From Nephrocerus scutellatus (lineage: Eukaryota > Arthropoda > Insecta > Diptera > Pipunculidae), in the NCBI GenBank assembly GCA_947095585.1, contig OX352763.1:65133016-65197015 (forward strand): a stretch of 64,000 nucleotides of DNA. Reading direction: 5' to 3'. Shown piece after piece: positions 41,744 through 50,112 of this stretch (positions are counted from its first letter, which is position 1; each line of letters begins with the position of its first letter). The position numbers and the translations under genes are program-made. A model generated the notes under the pieces. It made no database searches and had not been told where the DNA came from. It saw only the letters and a program-made list of their open reading frames with translations.

Positions 41744-43615
41744 TGTAACGACGTTTTCTACTGCCGGGGTAATGCTCAGTAGTCGTCCAAAGTTCCGTTA
41801 CAGAAAAAGTCTTTGTTTCGATTTTCTTCTCGTTTTTTTTTATTTTATTTTTCTCTAATTTAAAATTTTATACTTTGTTACACTTTAACCTATGATACTT
41901 TATTTACTTAAGAATATATAATACTTTACTTTAAGTTTTAATCACCACCTTTTTAGACTTATGGTCGTCGTAACCCTGCAGCGTGTTTCCCGTGAAGTTT
42001 GATTAGTGGGATAGGACGGGGAAGGGGGTCTGCCGATATCAACTGTGAACTTCTTAAGTTCAAGTGCAATATGACCTGAGCCAGAGAATCCCTATCGCAG
42101 GCAAGGGGAAAATTACTGGGTCTTGGTAAAAAACTAAACGTGGATATCCGCGGCTAAACCAGTGTAACTTTGTGGAGAGGCGTCACCTCTACCCCTAAAG
42201 AGAAGTATAATTAAGCCAGAGAATCCCTTACCGTGGGTCGGGGAAATTCTCGGCTTGTAAAAGTTAAACGTACGTGAACGTGTCTAAGCCAATGTAACTG
42301 GTGGAGAGGCGTCACCTCTACCCCTAAAGAGAAGTATGATTAAGTTAGACGTATGTGAACGCGGCTAAGCCAATGTAACTGGTGGAGAGGCGTCACCTCT
42401 ACCCTTAAAGAGAAGTATGATTAAGTTAGACGTATGGGAACGTGGCTAAGCCAATGTAACTGGTGGAGAGGCGTCACCTCTACCCCTAAAGAGAAGTATG
42501 ATTTAGTTAAATGTCTGTGAACGCGGCTAAGCCAATGTAACTGGTGGAGAGGCGTCACCTCTACCCCTAAAGAGAAGTATGATTAAGTTAGACGTATGTG
42601 AACGCGGCTAAGCCAATGTAACTGGTGGAGAGGCGTCACCTCTACCCCTAAAGAGAAGTATGATTTAGTTAAACGTTTGTGAACGCGGCTAAGCCAATGT
42701 AACTGGTGGAGAGGCGTCACCTCTACCCCTAAAGAGAAGTATGATTTAGTTAAACGTTTGTGAACGCGGCTAAGCCAATGTAACTGGTGGAGAGGCGTCA
42801 CCTCTACCCCTAAAGAGAAGTATGATTTAGTTAAACGTTTGTGAACGCGGCTAAGCCAATGTAACTGGTGGAGAGGCGTCACCTCTACCCCTAAGAGAAG
42901 TATAATTAAGCCAGAGAATCCCTTACCGTGGGTCGGGGGAAATTCTCGGCTTGTAACAAAAAAAACTAAGCTAGTAGACAGTGGGAATCAGAAGGTACTT
43001 ACCGGTCCGCACGCTAGGCTGGCTTCCGAACGACTGACTGCTGATTGTCCAACAGCCTCCTTTTATGTCCGACTAACGGATTATTTTTTTGTATCAGCGC
43101 GTATGTGCAGTACATAATTTCTCTAATGCACATGCGCGCCGTTTAAGCAAAATATTCTCTGTGTGGTGTTGTTGTTGTTTTTTTTTTTTTCTTTTCTTAT
43201 GTGTTTATGTTTCTTTTATTGTTGTTGTTCTCTGTCAGTGGCCACCAAGCAAACAATTATATTTGCTTGGTGACTGCTGCGAGTGTTTTGTTTTGTTGTT
43301 GTTTTCCGGTACAATGCTATAGAGCAGAGACCGGTAAAAAGAACGGTGATTAAATTTTCTACTGACTAAATTTAATGCGGTGGTGATTCAATAATAATGA
43401 GTTTTCTTATAATGTAAATTCAATATAATTATAATTCAATGTTTTCTTGTAGTGTAAATGCTTTCTTGTAATGTAAATGTTTTTATAATTCAATGTTTTC
43501 TTGTAGTGTAAATGTTTTTATAATTCAATGTTTTCTTGTAGTGTAAATGTTTTATAATATAGTGTTTTCTTCTGTGTAGGAAAATTTCTTGGTTGTTGGA
43601 AATTTTGTCGTCACA
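41744..43615 (-). repeat. Gypsy 3' LTR (1872 bp) with nine 81-bp repeats
   Basis: Boundaries TGTAACGACG...GTCACA. An 81-bp unit recurs with GTGGAGAGGCGTCACCTCTA at about 42172, 42301, 42382, 42463, 42544, 42625, 42706, 42787 and 42868. Each unit holds the palindrome AGAGGCGTCACCTCT. The end with the ORF3 stop lies at 43552-43615. Confidence 0.95.
42150..42900. repeat. 81-bp tandem repeats in the 3' LTR
   Basis: Nine units, the last eight spaced at 81 bp; the palindromic core AGAGGcgtcACCTCT in every unit could form a hairpin. Frames such as 42582-42882 are read-through of the repeat (its length is divisible by three), not genes. Confidence 0.9.
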
Positions 43616-45177
43616 CCCCCCTCATACTTTCGGGGGAATGGAGACTTGGACCTGTCCTGAGCGGCTGATTTGACTCGGAAGCATTTTTTATTTACATCAT
43701 GTAAAAAATGCTTTTGCCTGTTGTGTTTACGGGTGCGTTGGGCCTTTTGGATTTCTTGTTGTAATTCCAGTGGCCAGTTGTCGGGGTTGATCATGTCCTT
43801 TGATGGGTCTTCTGTGGTTTTGTGACCTGTTGGTGCCGTTGTGGCTCCTGATGTTATTGATGTTGCTGTGGTTGCCGTGGTTATGGTGTTTGTTGTGAAA
43901 TTCGTGTTTGTGTTTCCGCTGCTGAGGTTACTGGGACTGCTGCCGTTGTCATCTTTGCTGGCATCGCTGCTGTCGCTACTGCTGTCACTGCTGCTGTTGC
44001 TGTCACTGCTGCTGTTGTTGTCACTGCTGCTGTTGCTGTCACTGCTACTATTACTGCTATCGCTTTCCTGGGAGAAACATTTCCCTGGAGCTTTTGTGGG
44101 ACTCGTGTTTGCTTCTTGGGGGAGCTTTGGCGGTCCTTTGCTTGGTAGTGTCTGGGCGATATTTGGTCTTTGGAATCGGATACGGGGTATTCGGTCCTGC
44201 CTGGACATGTCGATGTAGCTTGCTATCAGGGCGGCCAGTTCCACTCGTTTGTGTTCTACTTCTTTTATGTTGAACCATATTTGGGGTCCTGCTGTTGTTT
44301 CGAAGACTCGCGAGGGATCTTTGAGAATATGCTCCGCGTAGTGGAGGACGAATAAGCCGCAGTCGGTTGTGTTGTTTTGCCGTGGGGCTAGTACCTTTCG
44401 TACCGGTAGGTTGTCGGGCGTAAATTTCCTTTTGGGGCGTTCTCCATTACTTCTTTCCTGTTCCTCCGAATTTAGGTATGCCCGAATGGCCTCGCAGGCG
44501 TAGTGGGTTGCTGGGCGTGGGAGTGAGTCTAGAGTAAGGATGTCTCCATGAGGTCCGTTGGGGGTGTTGTCTGGGCTTAATCTCACCAAGATCAGGAACC
44601 AGTGGTCGCCTTGATGACCTGGGATTACGAGATAAGTTTTTGTGGTGACGTCTTTTCCCCTGGTCCACCGGCGAATGGCAGCAAATCGTCGTACTTCTAG
44701 CTCCTCTGGCGTCTCGGCTCCTTGTCTCTGGATGCTGGTTAGTTTTTCCAGGAAGAATGTGTTAAAAATGTGTACCTCTTTTTGTCGTGCTTCCAATAGG
44801 TTATTTCTAGTCATCCATTTGAGATAAACCTCAATTAGGCGATCGTTGAGGAACCGTCCGATCCCGATTCGTTGGTAGTCTGCGATTGTAATGCTGATGC
44901 CTCCTGCCCCACGGGGAATTTGGCATAAGAAGTCTTTGGGAACTGTGTCTTCTTCTTCGTCGCTGGACAGTACGATGCTTTGGAGTCGCTGAGTTTTGTA
45001 CTGTGGTGTTTTGGTGTGGTCGGTCTCCATGGGCCTCTTAATTCGGATTACCCCTGTCTTTGGGTTATACTCGGCCTCTGTCTGGTTGTTCACTACTGGT
45101 GGTATTTTTTTTTGTTGATCCAGCATCACTAACTTCTTTCTAAAGTTTCGTTTAGTTTGTTCAAATTTTGTCTCCAT
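43552..45177 (-). CDS. ORF3: Ulp1/SENP-type (peptidase C48) cysteine protease of a Gypsy element
   Basis: 541 codons, intact. Residues about 95-300 read as a Ulp1-family SUMO/ubiquitin-like-specific protease domain: ITIADYQRIGIGRFLNDRLI and EVYLKWM (the L-N-D substrate-groove motif); TYLVIPGHQGDHWFLILVRL with the catalytic His192 followed by Trp193; GDILTLDSLPR with Asp217; APRQNNTTDCGLFVLHYAEH with oxyanion Gln267 and nucleophile Cys273. All catalytic positions are present. The N-terminal 90 residues are basic then acidic (SSDEEEDT). Residues 371-409 are a Ser/Asp tract, followed by a Thr-rich stretch and a basic C-terminus. No signal peptide or membrane segment is visible, so it is not an envelope protein. 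The ORF starts 252 nt after the Pol stop; expression by splicing or reinitiation is inferred. The last ~21 codons lie inside the 3' LTR. Cys protease activity and SUMO as target are family inference. Confidence 0.88.
   Translation of the reverse strand: METKFEQTKRNFRKKLVMLDQQKKIPPVVNNQTEAEYNPKTGVIRIKRPMETDHTKTPQYKTQRLQSIVLSSDEEEDTVPKDFLCQIPRGAGGISITIADYQRIGIGRFLNDRLIEVYLKWMTRNNLLEARQKEVHIFNTFFLEKLTSIQRQGAETPEELEVRRFAAIRRWTRGKDVTTKTYLVIPGHQGDHWFLILVRLSPDNTPNGPHGDILTLDSLPRPATHYACEAIRAYLNSEEQERSNGERPKRKFTPDNLPVRKVLAPRQNNTTDCGLFVLHYAEHILKDPSRVFETTAGPQIWFNIKEVEHKRVELAALIASYIDMSRQDRIPRIRFQRPNIAQTLPSKGPPKLPQEANTSPTKAPGKCFSQESDSSNSSSDSNSSSDNNSSSDSNSSSDSSSDSSDASKDDNGSSPSNLSSGNTNTNFTTNTITTATTATSITSGATTAPTGHKTTEDPSKDMINPDNWPLELQQEIQKAQRTRKHNRQKHFLHDVNKKCFRVKSAAQDRSKSPFPRKYEGGVTTKFPTTKKFSYTEENTIL
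43616..43630 (-). promoter_or_regulatory. Gypsy polypurine tract
   Basis: On the minus strand, AGTATGAGGGGGG abuts the 3' LTR start (TGTGACGAC). It would prime plus-strand DNA synthesis, and it is simultaneously coding for ORF3 (Lys-Tyr-Glu-Gly-Gly region, residues about 517-521). Confidence 0.85.
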
Positions 45178-45429
45178 TATCTTTGTCAGTGGGGTAGGTG
45201 TCGACGATTGATCATTTGTTGTGATTTGTCCTTCTATTTATATCATGTGCTAGTGATATTAAATGTAGAAAAATAGAAATATATATTTTTTTTTTCAATT
45301 CTATTTTATTTGAAATATATATTATATATTTTTCTTTCTGTTTCGATGCGTGGCCATTGGGGCACTGGGTCAAGGAGCTCTATTGGTATTGTCCTGCCTT
45401 GGGTCCTTGGATCCTTCGATGTGGCACCC

Positions 45430-48400
45430 CTAGGTGTGTGTGGGGGATTTGCTTGGTATCTGTGTTCTTTTTATGGTATGTGGGTTTTTCAGTCTGGCAG
45501 TGGTCCTGGGTCGGGGCCCTGAGATTTGGAGGGTCCTTTGGGCGCTGGTTGGTTCTTTGGGGGTCGATGGAGAGCCTGGCTGTGCCTCGGTTGTGATAGT
45601 GTTTTCTTGTATAGTTTCCGGGCTGTAGATTTTAAGGTCACTAACGTGCGCGGTACGGTCCTTAGAACTCCCATGTTGACGAACCTTGACTATAACCGGG
45701 GATATGAACCCGGTCACCTTGTAGGGGCCATTATATCTGGGGGCTAACTTTGCGGCGAAGTTATCAGCGGCTTTGGATAAGTGATGCTGTCTTATGAGTA
45801 CGGCTTGACCCACCGTAGGCTTCCATGGTCTTCTACGGAGATTATAGTATCTGGACTGGTCTTGGGCCGCTTGTTCGAGTCTTTGGCGTACTAACTGGAA
45901 GATTTCCTGTAACCGCACTGCTTTGTCTTGTGGTGACTGTTCGATGCTCCCAGTTCCGGTTGCCTTTTCGTCGAAGAGAGTCCCTGGTAGTCGAGGTTCC
46001 CGACCTTGGACAAGAAATGCGGGGGAGAAACCCGTTGATTCTGCCACGCTGGTGTTTAGCGCTAGAGATATCTCGGGGAGGAACTCGTCCCATCTTTTAT
46101 GTTGTTCTCCTACGAATTGGGCTACCATGGTTTTGATGGTACGGTTCGCTCGTTCTGTGGGGTTTTCCTGTGGTGTGTATGGGGCGGTAAACTGGTGTTT
46201 TACACCCAGTTGCTGTAGGAATTTGCGGAACATGTGGCTCGTGAACTGTACCCCATTGTCGGTGATCAAAATCTTTGGGACGCCATATCTGGCGAGGATT
46301 CTTTCGTGAAACGCTCGCCGGAGGGCTTCTGCCGTGGCCTTTCGGAGGGGTACGATCTCTACCCATTTTGAGAATTTATCAAACAGTACTAATATTACTG
46401 TGTTTCCGTGTGTTGACCTAGGGAGTGGTCCGATGAAGTCCGCACATACGATGCTCCATGGCTCGTTTGCTATTTGAGTTAACATTGTTCCAGCTGGTTT
46501 CTGTTGGCTAGGTTTGAATTTTTGGCAGGATTCGCAGTGACGTACGTATCGGCTGATGTCCCGATACATGCCCGGCCAATAGTAGCGTCTTATTATACGT
46601 GCTATTGTTTTCCGGATTCCTAGGTGACCGGCGGTGGGTTCGTCGTGATTTTCTTTTAGGACTCGTTCTCGTTGAAATGTTGGGACGCATAGTTTCCAAG
46701 GGGAAAAGTCTTCGTCTGCCGTGTGTCTTGGTATATTCCGATAGAGCTCACCATTTTCTATTATAAAGTCTGGGAATTTTTCAGGTTTATCCTGGACCTC
46801 TGCTGTCTTCTTCTCCCACCAATTGCATAATTCCGTCTTTGTTTTGTCCACGAGTGTGGTACGTAGAGTCTCTCTAGGTTGGCGTGATAGGGCGTCGGCG
46901 ACCACATTTAATTTACCTCGGCGGTACTGAATATCATAGGTGTATTGTTGGAGCTCTAGGGCCCAACGAGCGATTCGTCCCGATGGACTTTCAATTGAAT
47001 TTAGCCATTTCAGTGCTAGGTGATCGGTGATTATGGTAAAGTGGTATCCTTCTAAGTATGGTCGCATCTTGCGAATGCCCCACACGATGGCCAGGCATTC
47101 TTTCTCTGTAGGGGAATAATTGCGCTCTGCTGGATTCAGGTGGCGGCTGGCGTAGGCAATTACTTTTTCTTGTCCGTCGATGTCTTGTATGAGGACCACC
47201 CCTAATCCATAGTCGCTGGCATCGGTCTGCAAGGTGAACTTTCTTGCAAAGTCAGGACAGGCTAGGACGGGTGCTTTGGTGAGGCGATCCTTCAGTTGAT
47301 CAAACGCCGATTGTTGCGTTTCAGTCCATCTCCAATGTTTTCCCTTCTTTAAGAGGCTGGTAAGAGGTTGGACGACTTTGGCGAACTCTGGGACAAATCT
47401 TCTGTACCATGATGCAATCCCTAGGCATCGACGGAGTTCTCGCAATGTGGTTGGTGGTCGGAGTTCTTGGATGGCGGCGATTTTGTCTGGGTCGGTGTGA
47501 ATCCCTTGCTCACTAACCATATGGCCCAAATATTTGATTTCCTTCTGGAAAAATTTGCATTTTTCTGCATTGATTTTAAGGTTGGCTTTGTGTAGTCGAC
47601 GTAATACCTCCTTTAGGTGTCTCATGTGTTCCTCCAAGTTTTCTCCGGTCACCACGATATCATCGAGGTAGGCAAAAGCATGGGGCTCCATCTCGGGACC
47701 GATGACTTGGTTCAGAGCTCGCTGAAAGGTTGCGGGGGCTGAGTGTAGGCCGAAGGGCATAACCCGCCACTGGAAGAGTCCGCGCCCTGGGACTGTAAAT
47801 GCGGTGTACTTCTTGCTACTGTTTTCCATGGGGATTTGCCAGTACCCGTTTTTGAGGTCTAAACTGCTTATATACTTGGCATTCCTGAGACGGTCCAGAA
47901 AATGATAGATCCGGGGGAGCGGATAGGCATCGGGGATTGATTTTGCGTTTAGTTGTCGATAGTCTACACACAGTCTCCAAGTCCCGTTTTTCTTTTTGAC
48001 CAGGACGATTGGCGCACTATATGGGCTACTTGATGGTTCAATGCAGCCCTTCTGGAGTAGATCATTAATTTCGTCGTTGATGATTTTTTGCATGGCAGGG
48101 TTCTTTGGGAAATACCTTTGCTTTATTGGGCGGTCATCCTGCATCATAATTCGATGGGCGGTGATGTGTGATACCCCGTGCATGGTTTCAAATTTCTTTA
48201 GCTCCACTTCTAGGAAGGATTTTATTCGGTTTTCATCGTCGGCTGGGGCTTCGTTTTGTAGTGTTCGTACCTGAGGCTCTTCTGGGTTTTTGGGTGTTCT
48301 TTGTTGACCGAGGGTTAGCTTGTGGCCTCCCACATAAATTTGCGCTTGCATATGGCTGAGAAAGTCTAGGCCTAGTATGACTTTGTCGATGGCTTCGGGG

Positions 48401-48750
48401 AGTATGAGTAGTTGTATTGTGCAACTTCTGCTTCCAAAGTGGATCTTCGTCTCGAACGCCTGTTTTACCTGTCTCTTGGTCCCATTTGCCATTCGTACGG
48501 ATGCCTTTGTATGTGTTGTATGTCCTGTATGTCGCACCTTGTGTGCATAAGTTTTGCTGATAAAACTTCTCGTTGCGCCAGTGTCAATTGTCGCTATTAC
48601 TGACTCTCCTCCCATATCTATAGTGGCCGCTTTGCGATCACTTTCTTGCTCTATAGCTCCAATGATTTGTGGGGTGTGTTTTGTTGGGGTCCCACCATCT
48701 TTTGGTCTCGGTGGAACCCGTTGGCGTTTCCCGAGGTTTGGCGGCAGCAT
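45430..48750 (-). CDS. Gypsy Pol polyprotein: protease, RT, RNase H, integrase
   Basis: 1106 codons, uninterrupted. Protease: IATIDTGATRSFIS (Asp56). RT: residues about 225-410, with WRLCVDYRQLNAKSIPDAYP, FGLHSAPATFQRAL and catalytic YLDD at 361-364. RNase H: FTLQTDASDYGLGVVL (Asp510), EKECLAIVWGIRK, TDHLALKWL. Integrase: zinc region His702, His709, Cys739, Cys742 (NHDEPTAGHLG ... HCESCQKFK); core Asp771 (VCADFIGPL), Asp831 (LITDNGVQFTS) and Glu866 (QENPTERANR); C-terminal GPY/F module (LAPRYNGPYKVTGFI). The annotated ATG at 48750 is probably not the true start: Pol lies in the -1 frame relative to Gag, overlaps it by 100 nt, and GGGAAAC at 48726-48732 is positioned to shift ribosomes into it. 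Confidence 0.95.
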   Translation of the reverse strand: MLPPNLGKRQRVPPRPKDGGTPTKHTPQIIGAIEQESDRKAATIDMGGESVIATIDTGATRSFISKTYAHKVRHTGHTTHTKASVRMANGTKRQVKQAFETKIHFGSRSCTIQLLILPEAIDKVILGLDFLSHMQAQIYVGGHKLTLGQQRTPKNPEEPQVRTLQNEAPADDENRIKSFLEVELKKFETMHGVSHITAHRIMMQDDRPIKQRYFPKNPAMQKIINDEINDLLQKGCIEPSSSPYSAPIVLVKKKNGTWRLCVDYRQLNAKSIPDAYPLPRIYHFLDRLRNAKYISSLDLKNGYWQIPMENSSKKYTAFTVPGRGLFQWRVMPFGLHSAPATFQRALNQVIGPEMEPHAFAYLDDIVVTGENLEEHMRHLKEVLRRLHKANLKINAEKCKFFQKEIKYLGHMVSEQGIHTDPDKIAAIQELRPPTTLRELRRCLGIASWYRRFVPEFAKVVQPLTSLLKKGKHWRWTETQQSAFDQLKDRLTKAPVLACPDFARKFTLQTDASDYGLGVVLIQDIDGQEKVIAYASRHLNPAERNYSPTEKECLAIVWGIRKMRPYLEGYHFTIITDHLALKWLNSIESPSGRIARWALELQQYTYDIQYRRGKLNVVADALSRQPRETLRTTLVDKTKTELCNWWEKKTAEVQDKPEKFPDFIIENGELYRNIPRHTADEDFSPWKLCVPTFQRERVLKENHDEPTAGHLGIRKTIARIIRRYYWPGMYRDISRYVRHCESCQKFKPSQQKPAGTMLTQIANEPWSIVCADFIGPLPRSTHGNTVILVLFDKFSKWVEIVPLRKATAEALRRAFHERILARYGVPKILITDNGVQFTSHMFRKFLQQLGVKHQFTAPYTPQENPTERANRTIKTMVAQFVGEQHKRWDEFLPEISLALNTSVAESTGFSPAFLVQGREPRLPGTLFDEKATGTGSIEQSPQDKAVRLQEIFQLVRQRLEQAAQDQSRYYNLRRRPWKPTVGQAVLIRQHHLSKAADNFAAKLAPRYNGPYKVTGFISPVIVKVRQHGSSKDRTAHVSDLKIYSPETIQENTITTEAQPGSPSTPKEPTSAQRTLQISGPRPRTTARLKNPHTIKRTQIPSKSPTHT

Positions 48751-49781
48751 TCGATGGTTCTAGGGCCTATCTTTCCACAATCCCAGCAGAACAGTACTCT
48801 GGGGTTGCGGCATTCATGGGTGAAGTGTCCGGGTTGGCTACAACGTCTACATGCTGTGCGTGGGTTGACGTATCCTTTTGCTACTTGCGTAAGCTGCCTG
48901 TGTTGTTCGTCCCTTCTACGTTGGAGTGGGGGTTCGTTGCTTCTGCGCTGGAGTTGAGGTTCGTTGCTTCTGTGACCACAGTTTAGGCACTCGAAATCTT
49001 CCGCCAAACTCAGTAGTTCTTCTAGATTTCGGAAGTCCTTTCGCCTGATGTACAGCTGATACTCCTGCCGGCTGTTTCGGAAGATCCGCTCAAGTTTTTG
49101 TTCCTCCGAGTATTGAGCATGACGCATTAAGTTTTGTAGAGTTATCACGAAGTCCTTGAACACCTCGTTTGGGCGTTGTACCCGCTGGCGAATGTCGTCA
49201 TCTAGATGTTCGAAAAACCTCGGTGGAAGGAAGAACTTCAGGAAATCGCTTTTGAATGGTTCCCATCTCTGCCAATAACTATTGTTGTTGCGATACCAGA
49301 TAAGGGCTTTGTCCTTCAGTAATTCGGGCATAGTCCTGGGCAAAAAATCTTTGCAGAGGCCGTAAACTTCTGATAATTCTTCGACGCGCTCCACGAACGC
49401 CAGTGGGTCGTGGATCACATCGAACTTCACCGACCATTTTCTGACTTGGTCGATGACGGCAGGGTATGAAGGTCCATTGTTTGGATGTAGTGTCGTAGGG
49501 GCCGCCGTATTGGTAGTGATGTTGTTGTTTGTGCTTTTGTCGGGGAGTTTCCCGGCTGTCGTGATGGTTATTGCTGGGGGTGCGGGCGAAGTGTTCCTTG
49601 TGTGTAGGGTTTCTAGCGTAAGTAGTCGTTCTTCTACCTCGGGTTCGAGTTCTCCATCGTTGGCTAGATTTGCGAACCGTTTACGGAGTTCCTCCACTGT
49701 TCCCGTCTCATCGAACCCAAATTCTTTGGCGTATGAGATTAGGTCCTCTTTGCGCAGAAAATAAATCCAGGTGGTCTTCAT
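48651..49781 (-). CDS. Gypsy Gag
   Basis: 376 codons, intact. Residues about 8-45 (FLRKEDLISYAKEFGFDETG, TVEELRKRFANLA) resemble the SAP-like N-terminal motif seen in Gag of several insect Gypsy elements. The central capsid region follows (VRKWSVKFDVIHDPLAFVER, FLPPRFFEHLDDDIRQRVQR). A zinc knuckle CRRCSQPGHFTHEC at 311-324 fits C-x2-C-x4-H-x4-C. A second copy, CWDCGKIGPRTIEC at 332-345, has Pro340 where His is expected, so it probably does not bind zinc. Gag packages the RNA. The 5' leader before the ATG holds tandem repeats. Confidence 0.92.
   Translation of the reverse strand: MKTTWIYFLRKEDLISYAKEFGFDETGTVEELRKRFANLANDGELEPEVEERLLTLETLHTRNTSPAPPAITITTAGKLPDKSTNNNITTNTAAPTTLHPNNGPSYPAVIDQVRKWSVKFDVIHDPLAFVERVEELSEVYGLCKDFLPRTMPELLKDKALIWYRNNNSYWQRWEPFKSDFLKFFLPPRFFEHLDDDIRQRVQRPNEVFKDFVITLQNLMRHAQYSEEQKLERIFRNSRQEYQLYIRRKDFRNLEELLSLAEDFECLNCGHRSNEPQLQRRSNEPPLQRRRDEQHRQLTQVAKGYVNPRTACRRCSQPGHFTHECRNPRVLFCWDCGKIGPRTIECCRQTSGNANGFHRDQKMVGPQQNTPHKSLEL
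48726..48732 (-). promoter_or_regulatory. Putative -1 ribosomal frameshift site GGGAAAC
   Basis: On the minus strand the Gag codons are TCG GGA AAC, which fits the X_XXY_YYZ rule with GGGAAAC, inside the 100-nt Gag/Pol overlap. Slipping back one base continues exactly into the Pol frame (CGC CAA CGG). No pseudoknot was modelled. Confidence 0.7.
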
Positions 49782-49904
49782 TTTGGCAGCGTAGCAGCAG
49801 TGGTAACCGGTGTTCCTCTGTGTTGAAATATTCCTTTTCTGGCGTGATGATTAGTTTTCTGGGATGGCGATGGTTGTAAAGTTTGTTGATAAGGTTGGTT
49901 TGCT

Positions 49905-50093
49905 TTCTCTGGTGATGAGTATGGTTTTCTCTGACGATATAGTCTTTCTCTGATGATATAGTTTTTCTCTGATGATACAGTCGTTTTCTGATGATACAGT
50001 CTTTCTCTGATGATATGGTCTTTCTCTGATGATATAGTTTTTCTCTGATGATACAGTCGTTTTCTGATGATACAGTCTTTCTCTGATGATATC
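49905..50093 (-). repeat. GATGATAYAGTC tandem repeats in the Gypsy leader
   Basis: About nine units of 18-21 bp (TCTCTGATGATATAGTCTT and variants with TCGTTTTCTGATGATACAG) lie between the primer-binding site and the Gag ATG, where packaging signals or an internal ribosome entry site would be expected. Confidence 0.85.
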
Positions 50094-50111
50094 GTCCCTG
50101 CTCGGGCGCCA
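50094..50111 (-). promoter_or_regulatory. Gypsy primer-binding site, tRNA-Lys type
   Basis: On the minus strand TGGCGCCCGAGCAGGGAC starts one base after the 5' LTR. It differs from the classic tRNA-Lys site (as used by lentiviruses) at one position (GAG for GAA). Confidence 0.85.
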
Positions 50112-50112
50112 C

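Noticed and set aside
42583..42882. Repetitive protein with TPLHQLHWLSRVHKRLTKSY units
   Set aside because: It is the 81-bp LTR repeat read through; the unit length is a multiple of three, so any strand and frame stays open.
42150..42900. CRISPR-like array
   Set aside because: Repeats are contiguous 81-bp units without unique spacers, in a retrotransposon LTR of a eukaryote.
43841..44218. Leucine-rich plus-strand ORF
   Set aside because: Shadow of the Ser/Asp tract of ORF3 on the other strand.
43552..45177. ORF3 as an envelope protein
   Set aside because: Position fits env, but there is no signal peptide, fusion peptide or membrane anchor, and the Ulp1 motifs explain the core.
49708..50112. 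134-codon leader ORF in the Gypsy element
   Set aside because: Most of it is read-through of the short leader repeats and it has no ATG at its start.
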